Shown piece by piece: positions 55,504 to 64,000 of a DNA stretch of 64,000 nucleotides. A program made the position numbers and the translations under genes. Location of the stretch: the NCBI RefSeq assembly GCF_002994635.1, contig NZ_PVNL01000057.1, positions 124,001 through 188,000 on the forward strand. The letters run 5' to 3'. The stretch is from Enhygromyxa salina (GTDB taxonomy: Bacteria; Myxococcota_A; Polyangia; Nannocystales; Nannocystaceae). The notes beneath the pieces were generated by a model. The model was not told the origin of the DNA and made no database searches. It was given only the letters and a program-made list of their open reading frames with translations. Position 1 is the stretch's first letter, and each line of letters opens with the position of its first letter.

Positions 55504-56007
55504 CTACGACCGCGGGAGATAGCGACTCGGCAGCAGGCCGCCGTCGGTCTCATCCGTCCACGCCAGCGACACCACCCACCAGCGCTCGCCGTGCCGGACC
55601 AGCTGCAATGAATTGATCCCGCGGCGAACTTCACCGGCGTCGGCGCTGCGCTCGTAGGTGCTGAACACCTGGGCGAGATCCGCGAAGACTTCGGTGCGGC
55701 GGGTCAGCTCGCGCTCGGTGAAGGCCGTGAGCGCGCCGGTCTCGACCGCGGCCGTGGTCCGGGCCACGTAGTCGTCGATCGAGCTGAGCTCACGGTGATC
55801 GGGGTGGCGCTTGTCCGAGACGCCCGGCTGGACCCGCACCATCACCGCGCTGGGGTCGAACAAGCCGCGAAAACGATCCCAGTCGGGCCCGCGGCCATGC
55901 TCGAAGGACACGGACGCATACAGCGCGTTGACGATCCCGTCGAGCGAGTCGACGTCGTGGGCGTCGCTGGCCGGGCGGGTGTGGGTTTCAGGAGGTGGTT
56001 CGTCCAT
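55504..56007 (-). CDS. SnoaL-like/nuclear transport factor 2-fold protein
   Basis: 167 residues from ATG 56007. The N-terminal ~25 residues are polar. The rest follows the SnoaL/DUF4440 pattern: IVNALYASVSFEHGRGPDWDRFRGLFDPSAVMVRV, a helix-strand start, then ELTRRTEVFADLAQVFSTYE, GINSLQLVRHGERWWVVSLAWTDE. Members are cytosolic ligand-binding or polyketide-cyclase-like proteins. The substrate is unknown. It is divergent from the isoprenoid operon and cotranscribed with gluQ. Confidence 0.85.
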   Translation of the reverse strand: MDEPPPETHTRPASDAHDVDSLDGIVNALYASVSFEHGRGPDWDRFRGLFDPSAVMVRVQPGVSDKRHPDHRELSSIDDYVARTTAAVETGALTAFTERELTRRTEVFADLAQVFSTYERSADAGEVRRGINSLQLVRHGERWWVVSLAWTDETDGGLLPSRYLPRS

Positions 56008-56031
56008 CGTGTCTCGTGCTGGAGCACCAAG

Positions 56032-56051
56032 CGTATCACCCCAACGTATCA
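56032..56051. repeat. direct repeat CGTATCA x2 upstream of the isoprenoid operon
   Basis: CGTATCA occurs at 56032-56038 and again at 56045-56051 in the divergent region between the SnoaL-like gene and the IDI-2 gene. It may be a regulator site; nothing else supports that. Confidence 0.3.
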
Positions 56052-56188
56052 GCAAGTATGACCCGGTCGCCGCGAACGCACCCGGCCGGGCAGCGCCGCC
56101 CACCCGACCAGCGGCGTGTGCACCAGGGCACACCGCTGCGCGGGGTTTTGGGATTGTCGCTGCGCCGAAAAGGTGGCATTTGCGGCGG

Positions 56189-57238
<1,050 letters not shown>

Positions 57239-57242
57239 CGCC

Positions 57243-58214
57243 ATGACGCTCGAGCTCCAGCGCACGGCCCTCGCCTGCGGCAAGGTCATCCTCCTGGGTG
57301 AGCACTCGGTGGTCTACGGGCAACCGGCGCTCGCGGCTGGGCTCGCGCGTGGGCTGAGCTTGCACGCAGCTCCGCTGGCCGATCCCAGCGCCGCGATCGA
57401 GCTGTCGATCCCCAGCTGGGCGCTGGATCTTCGCCTGACGCCCGACACCGATCACCCGGTCGCGCGGGCTTGCCTCGAGGTCCTGGCCCACTGCGACGGG
57501 CCCGTGACCGGCTGGCGGATCGACGGTGAGGCCCGGATCCCGTGTCGCGCGGGGCTGGGCTCGTCGGCCGCGCTGACGGTCGCGCTGGCTCGGCTCGCGC
57601 TCGGGCCCCAGACCAGCGGCGAGCCCGATCTCGACGACGTGGTCGCGGCCTCGCTGGTCGGCGAGCGAGTGTTTCATGGCACGCCTTCCGGGATCGACAG
57701 CGCGGTCGCGGCTCGCGGTGGGGTCGTCGCGTTCGAGCGTGGATCGAGCGGCAGCGGCGAGCCCGTCGAGCTCGGCGCGCCGGTGTCGCTGGTCGTGATC
57801 CCCAGCGGGATCCCCCGCCAGACCGGGGCGCTCGTGGCCGGGGTTCGGACCCGACGCGATCGCATGCCCGCGGTCATCGATCCGGTGATCGGCGCGCTCG
57901 GTCAGCTCGTCGGGTGTGGGCGCGCGGCGCTGGGCGCTGGCGATCTGCACGCGCTGGCCGAGCTGACCACCGTCGCCCATGAGCTGCTGTCGGCGCTCGG
58001 GGTCTCGCTGCCGGAGCTGGACCACCTGTGCGCGGCCGCGGTCCGCCACGGCGCGCTCGCGGCCAAGCTGACCGGGGCCGGCGGAGGCGGCTGCGTGATC
58101 GCCCTGTGCGATACTCGAGCCGCCGCGCAGGCGGTCGTCTCCGGCCTCACGGGCGAGCGCCCTGCCCTCCCGGCCCCGTTCTTCGTCGAGCTCGAGTCAC
58201 GCCAATCCTCCTGA
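57243..58214 (+). CDS. mevalonate kinase
   Basis: The product is 323 residues. The GHMP-kinase motifs are complete: GKVILLGEHSVVYGQPALA, RAGLGSSAAL (ATP loop), GTPSGIDSAVAARGG (catalytic Asp) and KLTGAGGGGCVIAL. It phosphorylates mevalonate at C5. It starts 4 bp after the IDI gene, so the two are coupled. Later neighbours supply the next two steps of the same pathway. Confidence 0.96.
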   Translation: MTLELQRTALACGKVILLGEHSVVYGQPALAAGLARGLSLHAAPLADPSAAIELSIPSWALDLRLTPDTDHPVARACLEVLAHCDGPVTGWRIDGEARIPCRAGLGSSAALTVALARLALGPQTSGEPDLDDVVAASLVGERVFHGTPSGIDSAVAARGGVVAFERGSSGSGEPVELGAPVSLVVIPSGIPRQTGALVAGVRTRRDRMPAVIDPVIGALGQLVGCGRAALGAGDLHALAELTTVAHELLSALGVSLPELDHLCAAAVRHGALAAKLTGAGGGGCVIALCDTRAAAQAVVSGLTGERPALPAPFFVELESRQSS

Positions 58215-58234
58215 CCATCCTGTCCATCCTGACC

Positions 58235-59254
58235 ATGAGCCATCCACGTCCATGCCGGGCCACCGCCCACTCCAACATCGCGCTGGTCAAGTACTGGGGA
58301 AAGCGCGAGGGCGACGATCCAGCCCTCAACCTCCCGGCGGTCGGCTCGCTGTCGATGACCCTGGACGTGCTGCGCAGCGAGACCGTGGTGGCGCCGGCCG
58401 AGCGCGACGGGTTCGATCTCGACGGCGCGACGATCGAGGGCAAGCCAGCGGCCAAGGTGTTCGCGCAGCTGGATCGCGTGTGGGGCCTGGCCGGTCTGCA
58501 CGGTGAGCGCCCGGCGTGCTCGGTCCGCTCGATCAACCACCTGCCCACGGCGGCCGGGCTCGCGAGCTCGGCCTCGGGCTTCGCGGCGCTCACGATCGCG
58601 GCCGCGGGCAGCTTCGGCGTGTGTGAGCAGCTCGACGGGCCCACGCGGGCGCGGCTCTCGACCTGGGCGCGGATGGGCTCGGGCAGCGCCGCCCGCTCGG
58701 TGTGGGGTGGGTTCGTGCGGCTCGACGCGGGCGTCCGGGCCGACGGCCGCGACTGCGTGGCCCGCCAGCTGTGCGGCGCCGATCACTGGGATCTGCGCCT
58801 GCTGGTCGTCCACACCGCGCGCGGCGCCAAGCAAGTCGGCTCGACCGGCGGCATGGAGTCGTCGCGGCTGACCTCGCCCTACTACCCGGCCTGGGTCGAG
58901 AGCTCGGCGGCCGACCTCGACGACGCCCAGGCCGCCCTCGAGGCCCGGCAGTTCGAGGCGCTAGGCGAGGTCATGGAGCACTCGTGCTTCAAGATGCACG
59001 CGTGCATGCTAGCGACCCGCCCGCCCCTGATGTACTGGAACGGCGCGACGCTCGAGGTCATCCGCGCGGTCTGGTCGATCCGTGAGTCCGGTGGTCCGCG
59101 CGGGTTCGTGACCTCCGACGCGGGGCCCCACGTCAAGGTCCTGTGCGAGGCTGTCCACGCGCCCGCGCTGGCCGAGCAGCTGCGCGCGGTCGCAGGCGTG
59201 CACGAGGTCCAGGTCGTGGCGCCCGGTCCCGACGCCAGCCTCGAGCTGTTGTGA
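58235..59254 (+). CDS. mvaD: diphosphomevalonate decarboxylase
   Basis: 339 residues from ATG 58235. NIALVKYWGKR, LPTAAGLASSASGFAAL (ATP loop), MGSGSAARSVWGGFV and TSDAGPHVKVL (catalytic Asp) identify the family. The residue after DAGP is His where Asn is usual, a minor change. It turns diphosphomevalonate into isopentenyl diphosphate. The stop overlaps the next start as TGATG. A small triplet of 9-bp repeats (TGACCATCC-like, 58212-58238) lies just before the start. Confidence 0.95.
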   Translation: MSHPRPCRATAHSNIALVKYWGKREGDDPALNLPAVGSLSMTLDVLRSETVVAPAERDGFDLDGATIEGKPAAKVFAQLDRVWGLAGLHGERPACSVRSINHLPTAAGLASSASGFAALTIAAAGSFGVCEQLDGPTRARLSTWARMGSGSAARSVWGGFVRLDAGVRADGRDCVARQLCGADHWDLRLLVVHTARGAKQVGSTGGMESSRLTSPYYPAWVESSAADLDDAQAALEARQFEALGEVMEHSCFKMHACMLATRPPLMYWNGATLEVIRAVWSIRESGGPRGFVTSDAGPHVKVLCEAVHAPALAEQLRAVAGVHEVQVVAPGPDASLELL

Positions 59255-61566
59255 TGCCCATGACCTCGTCCACCCAAGGTCCCCTCTGTGGCCCCGTCTC
59301 TGCCCCCGGAAAGGCGTTCCTGATCGGCGAGTACGCCGTGCTCGAGGGTCACGAAGCGGTGGTCACCGCCGTCGATGTCCGCGCCTACGCCCACGCGCCG
59401 CGAGACCAGCACGGCGAGCGCCCGGATCCGACCAGCCCGTTCGTGGCCGCGGCCGTCGAGCTGGTCACTGGCTGGCTGCGCGGCCACGATCACGAGGTCC
59501 CCAAGCCCGACTCGCTGCCAGTCGTGACCACCGTCGGGTTCACGACCGGGGCCCGCAAGCTCGGCCTGGGCTCGAGCGCCGCGGTCACGACCGCGGTCGT
59601 CGGCTGGTACCTGCGGGCCGCGGGCCTCGATCTGAACGCCCCCCAGGCTCGTCAGGCGGCCATGAACATCGCCCGCGAGGCCCACACGATGGCGCAGGAG
59701 GGCCGCGGCAGCGGAGCCGACGTGGCCACGGCGGTCTACGGCGGCACGGTTCGGTTCGCGCTCGGCGGCGGGGTCCAGCCGCTGTCGCTGCCGGGCTGGT
59801 TGACGATCGGGTTCTTCGACGCGGGCGCGCCAGCCAGCACGGGCTCGTTGGTCAAGGCGGTCGAAGCCGGCGCGCGCCGGGATCGGGCCAGCTACGAGCT
59901 GGCGATCACGGAGCTGGCGTCGGCGAGCCGTCGGTTTCAGTCCGGGCTCGACGAGCAGTCCGACCCCGCGACCGCGTTCGGCATGATCCAGGAGGCCTGC
60001 GCGGTCCACAACGAGGGCCTGCGCGCGCTCGCGTCGCTGGCCAAGTCCCCGATCATGTCCGAGCGGATCGAGACGATCCTCGGGGCCTCGCAGTGGGCTG
60101 AGCTGGCGGCCAAGCCCTCGGGGGCCGGCGGCGGCGATCTGGTCGTGGTGTTCGCCCGCGACAGCGCGCAGCTCGATCGGGTCGCCGTCGATCTCTACCA
60201 CCGCTTCGGGATCGCGCTGGTCCGCAAGCTCGAGACCGACGCGAACGGGCTGCGGGCCGAGCCGCGCCCGCCGGTCAACTCGCGGATCCACGGGCTGTTC
60301 AAGCGCAGCGTGACGCAGCGGCGCGAGGCCGTCGCGCTCGCGACCGGGCTCGACCCGGCTCGGTTCAAGGACGCCGACGCGACCGCGCTCGATCTAGAGA
60401 CCGCCAACCACATGGTCGAGAACGTGGTCGGGTTCTTGACCCTGCCAATGGGGATCGCCACCAACTTCTGCCTCAACGGCCGCGACTACCTGGTGCCGAT
60501 GTGCGTCGAGGAGGCGTCGGTGATCGCGGCGGCCTCGAACGCCGCCAAAATGATCCGCGCGGGCGGGGGCTTCAGCGGCTTCTCCGATCCACCCTGGATG
60601 ATCGCCCAGGTCCAGCTGGTCCGCGTCGGGCACGACTCGATCGAGGACGTCGCCGAGTGGGTCCGCGCGGACAAGGCCGGTCTGCTCGAGCTCGCGGATG
60701 ACTCGCACCCGCGGCTGCTCGCCCGGGGCGGCGGCGCCCGGGGCATGGAGGTCCGCACCCTCGACACCGACACGATCGTCGTGCACATGCTGATCGACTG
60801 TCGCGACGCGATGGGGGCCAACCTGCTCAACACCGTGGCCGAAGCGATCGCGCCGCGGCTCGAGCAGCTCAGCGGCTGGCGCTCGGTGCTGCGGATTCTC
60901 AGCAACCTGGCCGATCGACGGGCATCGCACGTGAGCTGCCGAATCCCCGCCGCGGTGCTCGAGGCCAACGACATCGACGGTCCGCTGGTCGCCGAGCGGA
61001 TCGAAGAGGCCTCGCGCTTCGCCGAGCTCGACCCCTATCGGGCGACGACCCACAACAAGGGGATCATGAACGGCGTCGACGCGGTCGTGCTCGCAACCGG
61101 CAACGACTGGCGCGCGATGGAGGCGTCCGCCCACGCGTTCGCGGTCAAAGACGGACGCTACGGTCCGCTCGCGACCTGGCGCGCGATCAAGGGCGAGGCC
61201 GGCCGCACGATCGCGCTTCAGGGTGACATCAGCATCCCGACGGCGGTCGGGACCGTGGGCGGCGCGACGCGAACGCACCCGACAGCGCGGCTTGCGCTGG
61301 ACATCTTGGGCCAGCCGATGGGCGGCGAGCTGGGCCTGGTCATGGCCGCCGCGGGGCTCGCGTCGAACCTCGCCGCCTTGCGAGCCCTGGCGACCGAAGG
61401 CATTCAGCGCGGGCATATGTCGCTGCACGCCCGGACTGTCGCGATGGCAGCGGGCGCACGCGGCGCGGAGGTAGAATCGATCGCCCAGCGGCTGATCGAT
61501 GTGGGCGAGATCAAACCCGAGCGCGCCGAAGCTCTGTTAGGTCAGCTGCGGGCGGGCGACGACTGA
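59254..61566 (+). CDS. fusion: phosphomevalonate kinase :: class II HMG-CoA reductase
   Basis: A 770-residue two-enzyme protein from ATG 59254 (TGATG overlap with the decarboxylase). Residues ~1-337 are a GHMP kinase: APGKAFLIGEYAVLEG, ARKLGLGSSAAVTTA, KPSGAGGGDLVVVF. Residues ~343-770 are HMG-CoA reductase: ENVVGFLTLPMGIA (Glu389), DCRDAMGANLLN, HNKGIMNGVDAVV (Lys602), ATGNDWRA (Asp618), QRGHMSLHA (His721). The Lys-Asp spacing of 16 matches the class II Pseudomonas enzyme. One polypeptide thus covers an early step (mevalonate formation) and a later step (mevalonate-5-phosphate to diphosphate). Confidence 0.94.
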   Translation: MPMTSSTQGPLCGPVSAPGKAFLIGEYAVLEGHEAVVTAVDVRAYAHAPRDQHGERPDPTSPFVAAAVELVTGWLRGHDHEVPKPDSLPVVTTVGFTTGARKLGLGSSAAVTTAVVGWYLRAAGLDLNAPQARQAAMNIAREAHTMAQEGRGSGADVATAVYGGTVRFALGGGVQPLSLPGWLTIGFFDAGAPASTGSLVKAVEAGARRDRASYELAITELASASRRFQSGLDEQSDPATAFGMIQEACAVHNEGLRALASLAKSPIMSERIETILGASQWAELAAKPSGAGGGDLVVVFARDSAQLDRVAVDLYHRFGIALVRKLETDANGLRAEPRPPVNSRIHGLFKRSVTQRREAVALATGLDPARFKDADATALDLETANHMVENVVGFLTLPMGIATNFCLNGRDYLVPMCVEEASVIAAASNAAKMIRAGGGFSGFSDPPWMIAQVQLVRVGHDSIEDVAEWVRADKAGLLELADDSHPRLLARGGGARGMEVRTLDTDTIVVHMLIDCRDAMGANLLNTVAEAIAPRLEQLSGWRSVLRILSNLADRRASHVSCRIPAAVLEANDIDGPLVAERIEEASRFAELDPYRATTHNKGIMNGVDAVVLATGNDWRAMEASAHAFAVKDGRYGPLATWRAIKGEAGRTIALQGDISIPTAVGTVGGATRTHPTARLALDILGQPMGGELGLVMAAAGLASNLAALRALATEGIQRGHMSLHARTVAMAAGARGAEVESIAQRLIDVGEIKPERAEALLGQLRAGDD

Positions 61567-61613
61567 CCCCCTCTCGGCTTCCGCCCTCCGCCTTCACTGC
61601 GACGACCAAGACC

Positions 61614-62597
61614 ATGGCCACGGGATCCCACACCACCACACCGCGCCTGTTCGCGGTCCCGCTCGCTCACCCCCGCGAGGAGGTCGACGCGCTGCCCGAC
61701 GCACCCGACGGGGCGCCGCCGGGGCCGTGGACCAAAGAAGCCGCCTACCGGTTTTGCGAGCGGCTCGCGACCAACCACTACGAGAATTTCCCGGTCGCCT
61801 CGCGGTTCGTGCCCGCGCCGCTGCGACCCCACCTGTGGGCGATCTACACGTTCGCGCGCACGGCCGATGACTTCGCCGACGAGCCGCGCTTCGAGGGCCG
61901 CCGCCGCCAGGCGATCGACGCGTGGGAGCTGTACCTCGAGGCCTGCTACCACCGCGACGTCGATCACCCGGTGTTCATGGCCCTGCGCGACACGGTCCGC
62001 CGCCACAACATCCCGATCGGCCCGTTCAAGGCGCTGCTGATGGCGTTCCGCATGGATCTGACCAAGCACCGCTACGCCTCGTTCGCCGAGCTGCGCCACT
62101 ACTGCACGCACTCGGCCGAGCCTGTCGGGCAGCTCGTGCTGTACGTCCACGGCCACCGCCAGCCCGAGCTGCACCGGTTCTCCGACGAGGTCTGCACGGC
62201 CTTGCAGATCGCCAACTTCCTGCAGGATCTCAGCGTCGATATCCCGCGCGGGCGCTGCTACATCCCGCAAGAGGATCTGATCCACTTTGGGGTGACCTGG
62301 GATCAGCTGCAGGCCGGCCGCCACACCACCGAGTTCAAGGAGCTCATGCGCTTCTCGTGCGCGCGGGTCCGGACCATGTTCTTGCGTGGCCGCCCCGTGA
62401 TCCGCAAGGTCTCGCCGGGCCTGTCGCTCGAGCTCGAGGCCACCTGGCGCGGCGGCATGAAGATCCTCGACCTGATCGAGGCCCGCGACTTCGAGGTCCT
62501 CGACTACCGTCCCACGCTCGACAAGCGCGACGTCGTCGACATCGCCGGCCGCTCGCTGTTCACGTTTGGCCGGCGGTTCGTGCGGGGCGAGGTCTAG
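61614..62597 (+). CDS. hpnC: HpnC-type squalene synthase-like (hydroxysqualene synthase)
   Basis: The product is 327 residues. RFCERLATNHYENFPVASRF, YTFARTADDFADEP (first Asp motif), SAEPVGQLVLYV and NFLQDLSVDIPRGRCYIP (second motif) are the HpnC pattern. It converts presqualene diphosphate to hydroxysqualene. A second ATG is not apparent upstream. It is 47 bp after the fusion gene and 2 bp before hpnD, in the order HpnC-HpnD typical of squalene-forming clusters. Confidence 0.94.
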   Translation: MATGSHTTTPRLFAVPLAHPREEVDALPDAPDGAPPGPWTKEAAYRFCERLATNHYENFPVASRFVPAPLRPHLWAIYTFARTADDFADEPRFEGRRRQAIDAWELYLEACYHRDVDHPVFMALRDTVRRHNIPIGPFKALLMAFRMDLTKHRYASFAELRHYCTHSAEPVGQLVLYVHGHRQPELHRFSDEVCTALQIANFLQDLSVDIPRGRCYIPQEDLIHFGVTWDQLQAGRHTTEFKELMRFSCARVRTMFLRGRPVIRKVSPGLSLELEATWRGGMKILDLIEARDFEVLDYRPTLDKRDVVDIAGRSLFTFGRRFVRGEV

Positions 62598-62599
62598 GC

Positions 62600-63538
62600 A
62601 TGGCGCTCCCGCTCGACGTGCAGGCGCTGGTCGAGCGCGCCCAGTCGTTGATGCGCCGGGTGACCGCGCGATCGTCCTCGAACTTCAAGTTTGCGTTCTT
62701 GTTCTTGAGCCCCGCGCAGCGCGACGCGCTGACCCAGGTCTATCAATTTTGCCGGGTCGTCGACGACATCGTCGACGAGCGCCCGCCGGGGGCCGAGGGG
62801 CGCGCGCAGGCCGAGGCCGAGCTGGCCGCGTGGAGCCAGGAGGTCGCCCATATCTATGAGCGCTCGGGTCCGATCCGGACCGATCTCGGCCAGGCCCTGG
62901 CCGGGACGATCGAGCACTTCGCCCTGCCCCGCTACGCGTTCGACGAGATCATCGCCGGCTGCGCGATGGATCTCGACATCACGACCTACCCCGATCTCGA
63001 GAGCCTCGAGCTGTACTGCTATCGCGTGGCCTCGTGCGTGGGGATCTTGTGCATCGGGATCTTCGGGGATCAGTCCGAGCTCGCGCAGCGCTACGCCAAG
63101 CACCTCGGGCTGGCCCTGCAGTACACCAACATCTTGCGGGACGTCGGTGAGGACGCCGCGCGCGGCCGGGTGTACCTGCCGATCGATCTGCTCACCCGCC
63201 ACGGCCTGAGCGAAGAAGACGCGCTGCGCTGCACCTACGATCGTCGGTTCCTGGCGATGGCCCAGGAATTCCACGACATCGCCGAGTCCGAGTACCAAAA
63301 GGCGTGGGCCGAGCTGCCCAACATGCCCAACCTGCGCCCGCTGTTGCCCGCCGAGATCATGGGCCGCACCTACCACCAGCTGCTGGCCGAGCTGCGGTCC
63401 CGCCGGTTCGACGTGTTCACCCACCGGGCCGCCCTGCGCCGCCGAGACAAGCTCAAGGTCGCCGCGATCTCGCTCGCGTTGACCAGTCTCCCACTCGAGC
63501 TCCCGGGCGCGCGCGCGGTCCGATCCGTGCTGGCTTGA
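62600..63538 (+). CDS. hpnD: HpnD-type presqualene diphosphate synthase
   Basis: 312 residues from ATG 62600. YQFCRVVDDIVDERP (first Asp motif) and NILRDVGEDAARGRVYLP (second) are both complete. DEIIAGCAMDLDITTYPDLESLELYCYRVASCVG is the conserved middle block. It joins two farnesyl diphosphates into presqualene diphosphate. HpnE, which would complete squalene, is not in the window. The squalene would feed hopanoids or sterols; Nannocystis-type bacteria are known for sterols. Confidence 0.95.
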   Translation: MALPLDVQALVERAQSLMRRVTARSSSNFKFAFLFLSPAQRDALTQVYQFCRVVDDIVDERPPGAEGRAQAEAELAAWSQEVAHIYERSGPIRTDLGQALAGTIEHFALPRYAFDEIIAGCAMDLDITTYPDLESLELYCYRVASCVGILCIGIFGDQSELAQRYAKHLGLALQYTNILRDVGEDAARGRVYLPIDLLTRHGLSEEDALRCTYDRRFLAMAQEFHDIAESEYQKAWAELPNMPNLRPLLPAEIMGRTYHQLLAELRSRRFDVFTHRAALRRRDKLKVAAISLALTSLPLELPGARAVRSVLA

Positions 63539-63568
63539 TCCGGCCCGACCAGGTCACCGCCGCTCTGA

Positions 63569-63580
63569 TACAGTACCCGC
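63569..63580 (+). promoter_or_regulatory. -10-like TACAGT 6 nt before the GTG at 63581
   Basis: TACAGT (63569-63574), six bases, then the GTG start of the last gene. The lack of Shine-Dalgarno and the spacing suggest a leaderless transcript and a transcription unit separate from the isoprenoid operon. Confidence 0.45.
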
Positions 63581-64000
63581 GTGAGCCCACGCCCCTGCTC
63601 TCGCTCGCTCGTCGTCGCGGGCATGTTGTCTGCGCTCGGCGGTCTCTCGTGCTTTGACGGCGTCGGCACGGTCGGCGCGGTCTGTGAGGTCGACCAGCAG
63701 TGCGGGCTCGATCAGTCCTGCGACAACTCGGTGTGTGGCGTGTGCGGTGACGGCACGATCCAGCCAGGTGAGCTGTGCTTCGGCGCCTCGTCCGAAGAGA
63801 ACGTGTTCGGCGAGGTCACCGACCTGCTGGCCTTCGATCCCGAGGGCGACGGGTTCCCGCTGCTGATCGCCACCGTCAACAGCAACTGCGCCAACCCACC
63901 GATGACGGGCCCCCCGACCGCGCAAGGCGACTCGTGCTGGGACGTCTTCGCGCTGGTCGCCGACGACGACAACTTCGAGGCGATCAACGGCCTCGATCCC
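63581..64000 (+). CDS. lipoprotein, 3' end beyond window
   Basis: The frame is open to the last base; 140 residues are visible. The GTG start opens a signal peptide (RSLVVAGMLSALGGLSC) with lipobox LGGLSC, followed by a Cys-rich segment (CEVDQQCGLDQSCDNSVCGVCGDGTIQPGELC) like those of other myxobacterial secreted lipoproteins, then LLAFDPEGDGFPLLIATVNSN, an FG-GAP-like start. It is 42 bp after hpnD but probably an independent unit. Confidence 0.8.
   Translation, partial: MSPRPCSRSLVVAGMLSALGGLSCFDGVGTVGAVCEVDQQCGLDQSCDNSVCGVCGDGTIQPGELCFGASSEENVFGEVTDLLAFDPEGDGFPLLIATVNSNCANPPMTGPPTAQGDSCWDVFALVADDDNFEAINGLDP

Overview
The window is very GC-rich, densely coded DNA with almost every third codon position G or C. 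Many lipoproteins carry Gly/Asp/Thr-rich linkers, there are two Ser/Thr protein kinases and a VWA lipoprotein, and a bacterial mevalonate pathway leads to squalene. Together these suggest a myxobacterium (Myxococcota), most likely near Nannocystis, Enhygromyxa or Plesiocystis. That assignment is inference from content; there is no rRNA here to prove it.

Layout. 1-5.7 kb: two DUF3857/transglutaminase-like proteins and a hypothetical membrane-anchored protein. 5.7-9.1 kb: a lower-GC cassette on the minus strand (alpha/beta hydrolase lipoprotein, FG-GAP-type lipoprotein) beside a truncated ORF. 9.1-16.3 kb: envelope genes, including a beta-barrel protein coupled to a 13-haem c-type cytochrome. 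16.6-20.9 kb: lepA-lepB, where the signal peptidase carries a very large insertion made of three Cys-x4-Cys modules. 21-30 kb: a Cys-rich anti-sigma-like protein, tRNA-Arg(CCT), mlaC, a retropepsin-like lipoprotein, AlgH/YqgE, two divergent kinases, and tRNA-Leu(CAA) with an intrinsic terminator followed by a five-copy stem-loop repeat array. 30.5-39.2 kb: a long minus-strand run phoH > tldD-like > HD-GYP > ybeY > isoaspartyl peptidase > two envelope proteins, mostly linked by 4-nt ATGA overlaps. 39.4-56 kb: housekeeping and envelope genes (mazG, folC, accD, purM, an FAD oxidoreductase, ygfZ, a TolC-family protein, a VWA lipoprotein, a DsbD-like protein, a glutaredoxin-like lipoprotein, gluQ).

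56.2-63.5 kb is a compact plus-strand isoprenoid operon: type 2 isopentenyl-diphosphate isomerase, mevalonate kinase, diphosphomevalonate decarboxylase, a phosphomevalonate kinase::HMG-CoA reductase fusion, then the HpnC and HpnD squalene-forming enzymes. It would take HMG-CoA to hydroxysqualene. HMG-CoA synthase, a prenyl synthase and HpnE are not in the window. The last gene is a lipoprotein cut by the window end.

Three signals cut across single genes. Many first-in-unit genes have a TAnnnT -10-like box only 6-7 nt before the start codon, which suggests widespread leaderless transcription. The mRNA just upstream of the HD-GYP gene contains ten GGG tracts in a 12-nt tandem repeat. Several short tandem repeats sit between genes.
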